Source of the DNA: Actinomycetota bacterium
Lineage (GTDB): Bacteria > Actinomycetota > Humimicrobiia > Humimicrobiales > Humimicrobiaceae
Direction of reading: 5' to 3'
DNA length: 6,946 bases
NCBI GenBank assembly: GCA_023379515.1
Contig: JAMCQQ010000014.1
Span: forward strand, 1-6,946
Part shown: positions 1-4,432 of the stretch, piece by piece
Layout of the letters: each line of letters begins with the position of its first letter
How positions within the stretch are numbered: position 1 is the first letter of the stretch
Made by a program: the position numbers and the translations under genes
Notes under the pieces: model-generated
Database searches by the model: none
What the model was told of the DNA's origin: nothing
Seen by the model: only the letters and a program-made list of their open reading frames with translations

Positions 1-19
1 AGATAGACCGGCGGAAAAA
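1..19. repeat. 19-bp direct repeat, copy 1 (window edge, in nadC)
   Basis: The first 19 bases of the window are identical to 858-876 and diverge at the next base (T here, C there). In this copy they encode the residues before EKYAV of NadC. See the matching copy in the patatin gene. Confidence 0.9.
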
Positions 20-436
20 TATGCCGTTCGTTGCGGCGGAGGTTTCAATCACAGGTTCGGACTGTTCGACGGGATATTAATTAAGGATAATCATATTTTT
101 GCTGCAGGTGGTATACGGAATGCTGTCGACAAAATTAGAAACAGATTTCCGCACCAGTTAAAAATCGAAGTAGAAGTAAAAGATTGGAAAGAACTTGACG
201 AGGCAATCAAGGCCAATATAGATATAATCATGCTTGATAATATGGAGCTTTCCATGATTAAGGAATCAGTAGGAGCAATCAGGAAAAATCTTGGAAACAG
301 ATGCAAAATTGAAGTTTCGGGAGGGATAAACCTTGCCAGCCTTGAAGAGATTTGTAAAACAGGAATTGATATAATATCTATAGGTGCCATTACTCATTCA
401 GCTCCTGCAGTAGATTTTTCACTTGAGTTTGAATAG
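2..436 (+). CDS. nadC: Nicotinate-nucleotide pyrophosphorylase (quinolinate phosphoribosyltransferase), C-terminal half
   Basis: The enzyme converts quinolinate and PRPP to nicotinate mononucleotide, CO2 and pyrophosphate in de novo NAD synthesis, in the cytoplasm. Reading from base 2, 144 codons run to a TAG at 434-436. The family signatures come in order: EKYAVRCGGGFNHR near the left edge, then LIKDNH, EVEV, IMLDNM, EVSGGI and ISIGAITHS. These contain the Arg, His, Lys, Glu and Asp residues that line the phosphoribosyl and quinolinate sites in the family. Full-length NadC is about 280 residues, so roughly the first half lies outside the window; no internal ATG is the real start. The reading frame is intact. 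nadA and nadB, frequent operon partners, would have to lie upstream and are not seen. It converges with the patatin gene, with about 33 bp between the two stops and no clear terminator hairpin there. Confidence 0.95.
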   Translation, partial: DRPAEKYAVRCGGGFNHRFGLFDGILIKDNHIFAAGGIRNAVDKIRNRFPHQLKIEVEVKDWKELDEAIKANIDIIMLDNMELSMIKESVGAIRKNLGNRCKIEVSGGINLASLEEICKTGIDIISIGAITHSAPAVDFSLEFE

Positions 437-469
437 ATAAATATTGCCAGGATAGATTTTTGGATAGGA

Positions 470-1306
470 TTATCTAAGTCTAAGTTTTCTTTTTATTTCA
501 GGTATTTTTTCAATAGCGGCTTTCCTGCCGCATTCAATTATTTCTTTACCTTTTGAAAAATCAAAAAAACCGAAATCTCCAATTTTAGGTTCTATTATTA
601 TATTAGCATCCTGGAGGTAGCTTTTAACCATCTGGGTATGCATCATACACATGCTTTTATCCAGAATAGCCTGGATGGAAAGCTTCTTACCTTCAAAATT
701 TTTATGCGTACCGGATTTTGTGTCATGGTTTTTATTATCAGATTTTGCACTCTCGAAAACTATCGATGATGCTATTATGAAATTAACATCCAGGCTTTTT
801 AAAGCATCTGTCGGGAGTGGTTCCAGGACTCCTCCGTCAACAAGCATTGAATCCGGCAGATAGACCGGCGGAAAAACTCCGGGAACCGCTATTGAAGCCA
901 GTACCGCATCTCTTAAAAGCCCAGAGTTAAAAACAACTTTTTTATTGTTCAGTATATCTACGGCAATGCAGCAAAAGTCTTTCTTGCAATCTGCAAAAGT
1001 CTTATCCCCAAGAAATTTTTTAAGAACTTCGTTAACCTTGCGTTCGTTGACTATCCCTGTCCTGGAAAGCGAAAACAGTGAAAACATCATGAAATTTCTC
1101 CAGTCAGTGGAAGTTATAAATGATTCCATCTCCTTCAAATTGAAACCTGTGCAATAAATAGCACCAATTATTGCTCCCATGCTGCAGCCGCTCACGGCAC
1201 TTATTTCAACACCAATATCTTCAAGCACCTGTAAAACACCGATGTGACAAAGTCCGCGTGCGGCTCCCCCGCTCAGAGCTATTCCAATTTTTCTTTTACC
1301 AAACAT
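470..1306 (-). CDS. Patatin-like phospholipase / RssA-family serine hydrolase
   Basis: The 278-residue protein has the full patatin catalytic signature. GGAARG at residues 13-18 forms the oxyanion hole, GCSMG at 40-44 carries the nucleophile Ser42, and DGG at 157-159 carries the catalytic Asp157 of the Ser-Asp dyad. The family hydrolyses acyl esters of phospholipids or other lipids. The true substrate of small bacterial RssA/YlbK-type members is mostly unknown. There is no signal peptide or obvious membrane segment, so it is likely cytoplasmic. Length is normal for the group. A polar, Lys/Asn/Asp-rich loop at about residues 187-206 looks like a lineage-specific insertion. Its ATG lies 17 bp after the stop of the hemerythrin-like gene, so the two are probably cotranscribed and it need not have its own promoter. 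The ribosome binding site is weak: an AAGGA sits about 14 bases before the ATG. Confidence 0.93.
   Translation of the reverse strand: MFGKRKIGIALSGGAARGLCHIGVLQVLEDIGVEISAVSGCSMGAIIGAIYCTGFNLKEMESFITSTDWRNFMMFSLFSLSRTGIVNERKVNEVLKKFLGDKTFADCKKDFCCIAVDILNNKKVVFNSGLLRDAVLASIAVPGVFPPVYLPDSMLVDGGVLEPLPTDALKSLDVNFIIASSIVFESAKSDNKNHDTKSGTHKNFEGKKLSIQAILDKSMCMMHTQMVKSYLQDANIIIEPKIGDFGFFDFSKGKEIIECGRKAAIEKIPEIKRKLRLR
858..876. repeat. 19-bp direct repeat, copy 2 (inside patatin gene)
   Basis: Exact copy of window bases 1-19. On the minus strand it encodes part of the VFPPVYLPD segment of the patatin, a natural sequence for that family. The repeat therefore lies in two unrelated coding contexts, in different frames and on different coding strands. 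Confidence 0.9.
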
Positions 1307-1323
1307 AATTAAATTTCAGATCC

Positions 1324-1854
1324 TTATTCATATAATTCAACCACTTTTCTATATTTTTCATGAATCAATTTTTTATCGAATTCCCAAAATTCATCTAACA
1401 TATCATCCTGTTCTTTCCTGGTAAAATATTCCATGCAGGGAATAAAAAAATTTTTATCTTCTTTAGCTATATGTTTGGGATAAAATTTAACCAGCTTGTC
1501 CAATTGCGCTGAAATAACATTAGCAATATCTTTATCACCATTCGAATATTTATTTTTAACATCAGACAGAACCCTGGTAATTTCCCTTGCATAAATATGT
1601 TCCTGTATCAATTCATCTATTATTTTATTGTGTATTGACGAAATATTCTTTTTTTTAAGTTCTCTAAACAGAATATCTTCCTCTTTCCCATGATGGCACC
1701 TATCAGCATAAGTTTTTATAAAATCAATTGCATTCTCAATAAAAGATACATTTACCTCTTTGGTTTTTGCAATATTATCAATCTCTGAACCTAATAATTT
1801 TATCATTCTTTCTAGCAGTCTGTGTTCAATCATAAGAGGGCCTATTGGCATCAT
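1324..1854 (-). CDS. Hemerythrin-like (HHE cation-binding) domain protein
   Basis: The 176-residue helical protein carries a hemerythrin-type set of metal ligands: His11 (IEHRLL), His54/His55 and Glu58/Glu59 (CHHGKEED), His86 (QEH), and His128 with Glu132 (PKHIAKED). The spacing fits a four-helix bundle binding a di-iron centre. Relatives bind O2, act in oxygen or nitric oxide sensing or protection, or belong to the DcrH/RIC-like group. The exact role here cannot be read from sequence. There are no membrane segments or extra domains. The start is set by a strong AGGAG at 1863-1867, 8 bases before the first of two adjacent ATGs. It is the first gene of an operon with the patatin-like gene. A lipid hydrolase beside a putative O2/NO-binding protein suggests a stress-linked unit, which is inference. 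The group II intron lies directly upstream, in opposite orientation. Confidence 0.92.
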   Translation of the reverse strand: MMPIGPLMIEHRLLERMIKLLGSEIDNIAKTKEVNVSFIENAIDFIKTYADRCHHGKEEDILFRELKKKNISSIHNKIIDELIQEHIYAREITRVLSDVKNKYSNGDKDIANVISAQLDKLVKFYPKHIAKEDKNFFIPCMEYFTRKEQDDMLDEFWEFDKKLIHEKYRKVVELYE

Positions 1855-1862
1855 AAGAACTA

Positions 1863-1867
1863 CTCCT
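1863..1867 (-). promoter_or_regulatory. Shine-Dalgarno sequence of the hemerythrin-like gene
   Basis: On the minus strand the sequence reads AAAAGGAG, ending 8 bases before the first ATG at 1854. This favours the first of the two adjacent Met codons as start. It is the clearest ribosome binding site in the window. Confidence 0.8.
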
Positions 1868-1892
1868 TTTATAATTTATTGTCGGATTCTTA

Positions 1893-1920
1893 ATTATACC
1901 ACTGAAAAGAAGTTTTTAAA
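1893..1920 (-). promoter_or_regulatory. Promoter of the hemerythrin-patatin operon
   Basis: On the minus strand there is a consensus TATAAT (1893-1898) preceded by TG one base away, an extended -10 element (TGGTATAAT). A weak -35 candidate, TTTAAA (1915-1920), lies 16 bp upstream. This predicts a transcript starting near 1886, with a leader of about 30 nt. The group II intron starts only some 25-30 bp beyond the -35 region, so the core promoter survived the insertion, but anything bound further upstream was displaced. Confidence 0.6.
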
Positions 1921-2481
1921 TTTATTCAGTATTGGCTGCCCCGGGTAGTGAAATTTCGAAACATTTTGTATGTCCAGCTTAGGCTGGTATGTTCAGCAGG
2001 AGTCAGTCCTGTCAGGGTAAGAGCCAGAAGCCCTGTAGCTTGAATAGCAGCAGGTAGGGTAACCGAATTGCTGAAGTCTATTGACAAAGTCATCTCATGG
2101 GTGATGAGCAAGTTATCAGGCCGCAGGCGAAAGTAAACGCACAGGTGGCCTCGTAATCGAATAAGTTCTGGAAGCCGAGCCCGCAAAATGGAGGCGAAGG
2201 CAGCATGGGCAGACTAAACTGGTATTCGTCTGCTTCATTCCAGCGGGGTGATAGCGACAGCATGGTAACAAGGACATACCAAGCAACTGGAGAAGCCCTA
2301 CTTGTCCCAAGAAGAAAGGCTTGGAGCAGGTAATTTCTATAACCAGTAACCGCTGGGAAATGAGATTATGGCAAGAGGGTGGCGGAGGGGCCCGTAGTAG
2401 CAATGAACCGGGGTAATGCCTGGGGAGCAAAGGGGCCCTATTGTTAGCAAATCTTTAAGACCAAGGAGAGGCAGGGACGAG

Positions 2482-3759
2482 ATGATAAAAGCGTCCGTAA
2501 GTCTGCAGGAACTAAGGAAAAAGATATACCTAAAGGCCAAGTCTGATAAGACATGGCGGTTTTGGGGACTGTATGTTCATGTCTGCAAACTGGAAACATT
2601 AAGGCATGCTTACAAACTGGCCAAGAAAAACGATGGAGCTCCGGGTATAGACGGAGTTACATTCGAAGCCATAGAGGAAGCGGGACTTGATGATTTCCTA
2701 TCTTTAATCAGGGATGAACTTATTTCTTGTACGTACAAACCACTGGCTAACAGAAGAAAAGAGATACCCAAAGGACAAGGCAAAGTAAGAGTTTTAGGAA
2801 TACCCGCTATACGTGACCGTGTGGTGCAGGGTGCATTAAAACTAATACTTGAGCCAATTTTTGAAGCTGACTTCTGTGATGGCTCATACGGTTACAGACC
2901 CAAAAGAAGTGCCCACGCGGCAGTAAACAGAGTATCACAGGCAGTAATTAACGGTATGACAACAGTCATTGATGTTGACCTTGAGGCCTATTTTGATAAT
3001 GTAGAACACCAAATACTGCTTAGAAAAGTAGCTAAGAGGGTAAATGATGATAAAGTTATGTGGCTGCTAAAGCTGATACTTAAGGCTTACTCAAAGAAAG
3101 GAATACCTCAGGGAGGAGTCATTTCACCGCTTCTTGCAAATATCTACCTAAACGAAGTAGATAAGATGCTGGAAAAAGCAAAAGAAATTACCAAACGGGG
3201 AAAATACATAAACATAGAATATGTCCGTTTTGCAGATGATTTGGTAATTTGTGTAAATGACTACTACAGATGGCTTACAAAATCAGCTTGCAAGAGGCTT
3301 GTAGCTGAACTGGCAAAACTAAAGGTCAAACTAAACAGAGATAAAACAAAGATAATAGACCTTACAAATGGAGAAACTTTTAGCTTTCTTGGATTTGTAT
3401 ACAGAAGGGTTAAAACGGTAAAGGGTAAATACTCAGTTATAATTATACCTAAGACAAAAGCCCGGACAGTCCTTCTTAGGAAACTAAAAGAAATATTTGC
3501 AAGATTTGTCTCACAGCCTGTAAGCAGGGTAATTTACCTGATAAATCCCATACTTAGAGGATGGGTAAATTACTTTAGAATAGGCCACTGTTCCAAATGT
3601 TTTGGGTATGTAAAAGGATGGGTTGAAAAGAAGATAAGAAGACATCTAATGCGTGCAAGAAAACGACATGGCTTTGGCTGGAACAGGTGGAGTAGTGCAT
3701 GGCTCTACAATACCTTAGGGCTTTACAATGATTACAGGATAAGATATTTCCACGCATAA
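2482..3759 (+). CDS. ltrA: Group II intron reverse transcriptase/maturase
   Basis: The protein is needed for intron splicing (maturase) and for copying the intron into a new DNA site. Counting from the ATG at 2482 it has 425 residues. The N-terminal RT segment (GAPGIDGVTF) is followed by the YGYRPKRSAH motif, then VIDVDLEAYFDNV with catalytic Asp near 166. GIPQGGVISPLLANIYL comes next, then the active site FADD at residues 250-253 (codons 3229-3240), then SFLGF. The C-terminal maturase domain X contains INPILRGWVNYF and IRRHLMRARKRHGFGW. It ends without an HNH endonuclease domain, so mobility would rely on targets not needing second-strand cleavage, such as replication forks. An in-frame ATG at 2416 would give 447 residues. 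I prefer 2482 because AAGGAGAGG precedes it and the protein then starts at KASVSLQELRKKIY, where relatives start. No frameshift or missing catalytic residue is seen. Confidence 0.95.
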   Translation: MIKASVSLQELRKKIYLKAKSDKTWRFWGLYVHVCKLETLRHAYKLAKKNDGAPGIDGVTFEAIEEAGLDDFLSLIRDELISCTYKPLANRRKEIPKGQGKVRVLGIPAIRDRVVQGALKLILEPIFEADFCDGSYGYRPKRSAHAAVNRVSQAVINGMTTVIDVDLEAYFDNVEHQILLRKVAKRVNDDKVMWLLKLILKAYSKKGIPQGGVISPLLANIYLNEVDKMLEKAKEITKRGKYINIEYVRFADDLVICVNDYYRWLTKSACKRLVAELAKLKVKLNRDKTKIIDLTNGETFSFLGFVYRRVKTVKGKYSVIIIPKTKARTVLLRKLKEIFARFVSQPVSRVIYLINPILRGWVNYFRIGHCSKCFGYVKGWVEKKIRRHLMRARKRHGFGWNRWSSAWLYNTLGLYNDYRIRYFHA

Positions 3760-3810
3760 AAGCGCTGCCAGCTGGTAGGTCACATAAACCTTTAGGAGAA
3801 ACTGACAAGA

Positions 3811-3843
3811 AAGCCCAGTTCGGGAAATCTGAACGCTGGGTTT
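3811..3843 (+). ncRNA. Group II intron domain V hairpin
   Basis: The lower helix pairs AAGCCCAG (3811-3818) with CTGGGTTT (3836-3843) and includes the catalytic AGC triad at 3812-3814. A two-base CG bulge follows on the 3' strand (3834-3835). The upper helix pairs TTCGG (3819-3823) with CTGAA (3829-3833), capped by a GAAA-type loop. The helix lengths, bulge and loop match the standard domain V fold that holds the catalytic metal ions for splicing. Confidence 0.9.
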
Positions 3844-3846
3844 GAC

Positions 3847-3905
3847 GTGGCGGGAACTGGAAACGTACTGGAATAATTCAGTGGCGCGCCAGTTCTCGAC
3901 CCTAC
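3847..3905 (+). ncRNA. Group II intron domain VI with branch-point A
   Basis: GGGAACTGG (3852-3860) pairs with CCAGTTCTC (3889-3897), and C3851 pairs with G3898. GG (3849-3850) pairs with CC (3900-3901), leaving A3899 as a single bulged base. It is seven bases from the proposed 3' splice site after 3905, the usual distance for a lariat branch point. The tip of the hairpin (3861-3888) is longer than in many introns and contains a second small stem, ACTG/CAGT. Confidence 0.8.
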
Positions 3906-3985
3906 TAAAAATTCTTATAAAAATTAAAGATTCTTTATCAAATTATAGGTAATTACAATATTCACTAAATTTGTCTCTATTTTCA

Positions 3986-3994
3986 TGATATAAT
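3986..3994 (+). promoter_or_regulatory. Extended -10 promoter of the small coiled-coil gene (leaderless type)
   Basis: TGATATAAT is a perfect extended -10. There is no good -35; TTGTCT at 3971-3976 is too close. The ATG at 4003 follows the hexamer by only 8 bases, so transcription would start at or next to the start codon. No Shine-Dalgarno sequence is present. Both facts point to a leaderless mRNA. Confidence 0.6.
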
Positions 3995-4002
3995 TATAAC
4001 TA

Positions 4003-4191
4003 ATGGAAGAAAAAGACTTTAAAAAACTTTTAACTGAACAAACTAAAGAAATCAAAAGACATAGTACAATGTTGCTTGAGGAATTTCAAAGTCAATTAAA
4101 AGTTATAGCTGAAGCTCAAATTGACCAAAGCCATAAGCTCAATGCTCTTCTGGAAATGGTAGCTAATAATACAGAAAAAGTATTGAACTAA
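4003..4191 (+). CDS. Small coiled-coil protein, N-terminal part (62 residues, frame-split gene)
   Basis: I do not recognise a named family. The product (starting MEEKDFKKLL) is charged, highly helical and coiled-coil-like, with no signal peptide or membrane segment. It stops at TAA 4189-4191 after NNTEKVLN. In the frame one base back, the sequence continues without a break as SIELIKSMLKRKVDIEEF and then a heptad-rich tail to 4289. This suggests that this stretch is the first two thirds of a protein of about 95 residues. The change of frame falls at the A-run 4175-4179. The start is supported by the extended -10 just 8 bp upstream. It lies 97 bp after the intron's 3' end in the same orientation, but has its own promoter. 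Function unknown; small soluble coiled-coil proteins of this kind often oligomerise. Confidence 0.6.
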   Translation: MEEKDFKKLLTEQTKEIKRHSTMLLEEFQSQLKVIAEAQIDQSHKLNALLEMVANNTEKVLN

Positions 4192-4289
4192 TTAAAAGTA
4201 TGCTAAAACGTAAAGTTGATATTGAGGAATTTGAAGCACTCACTAAAAGAGTTATAGTTCTAGAAAAAAAGCTTATACCATTCAAATAG
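4179..4289 (+). pseudogene. C-terminal part of the small coiled-coil gene in the -1 frame
   Basis: From 4179 the codons read SIELIKSMLKRKVDIEEF and continue to ALTKRVIVLEKKLIPFK before TAG at 4287-4289. The segment keeps the lysine/glutamate heptad character of the upstream part. It has an internal ATG at 4200 that could give a 29-residue peptide, but no ribosome binding site precedes it. The simplest reading is one gene (4003-4289) split by loss of one A in a run of five (six would be in frame). Alternatives are -1 ribosomal slippage at GAAAAAG or a homopolymer sequencing error. Confidence 0.55.
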
Positions 4290-4432
4290 AATCTTATTCC
4301 ACAAAGAAACTAAGCATCAATTATTACTTTTTTCATGTTTACCTGGCCTGCCCGGAGAGGATTCGAACCAAAATTATAATTTTATAACTTCAAATTTTAT
4401 TTTAAAATCTTAGGAGTTACTTCTTAAACTGA
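4290..4432. other. Intergenic region between the small gene and the U32 gene
   Basis: It contains the tRNA fragment (4344-4369) and, directly beside it, a perfect 12-bp AT palindrome (4371-4382). I see no GC-rich hairpin followed by a T-run that would end either converging transcript. Confidence 0.5.
4344..4369 (-). tRNA. tRNA 3'-end fragment (partial T-arm, acceptor strand, CCA); not a functional tRNA
   Basis: On the minus strand the sequence begins GGTTCGAATCC, a perfect T-loop with two closing G-C pairs. It continues CTCTCCGGGCA and ends GGCCA. The matching 5' half of the T-stem, the anticodon arm, the D-arm and the 5' acceptor strand are absent: upstream bases are AT-rich and do not pair. 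The CCA is offset by one extra G (or the T-stem lacks one C), so the fragment is also slightly degraded. The isotype cannot be assigned. tRNA 3' ends are common integration targets of tyrosine-recombinase elements, so this may be a leftover attachment site. Confidence 0.65.

Larger units (their letters stand above)
1948..3905 (+). mobile_element. Group II intron with reverse transcriptase/maturase
   Basis: This is a retroelement of about 1.96 kb. RNA domains I-III lie between about 1948 and 2415, a maturase gene sits in domain IV, and domains V and VI follow it. The 3' end is well supported. Domain V is at 3811-3843. Domain VI has a single bulged A (A3899) seven bases from an end reading CTAC at 3902-3905, which fits the usual AY intron end. 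The 5' end is less sure. I place it at GTGAAATTTCG (1948), but the usual GUGYG is not present, and the true edge may be 1942-1948. The 5' region folds locally, for example CCAGC/GCTGG at 1974-1987 and CAGGA/TCCTG at 1997-2011. The insertion lies between genes and interrupts no reading frame. Its base composition is visibly more G+C-rich than the flanks, consistent with horizontal arrival. All parts look intact, so it may still splice and move. Confidence 0.88.

Noticed and set aside
91..390. A 99-residue open frame on the minus strand opposite nadC
   Set aside because: It lies wholly antisense to a clear nadC frame, has no ribosome binding site, and its translation shows no recognisable domain.
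437..480. A bidirectional terminator between nadC and the patatin gene
   Set aside because: Only weak, AT-rich pairings can be drawn and no hairpin plus T-run is seen. The direct GGATAG repeats there are short.
1934..1950. A complete tRNA gene disrupted by the intron
   Set aside because: Only a short CCGGGGCAGCCA-like end is present on the left, and the sequence after the intron (3906 onward) is AT-rich and cannot supply the rest of a tRNA.
2416..2481. Upstream ATG at 2416 as the maturase start
   Set aside because: Its ribosome binding site is poorly spaced, and the extra 22 residues fall in intron RNA sequence. The ATG at 2482 matches the expected family start better.
1926..2540. Several minus-strand open frames of 67-104 residues opposite the intron's 5' region
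   Set aside because: They cover the structured RNA domains I-III, and their peptides are low-complexity or arginine/leucine-rich with no family features.
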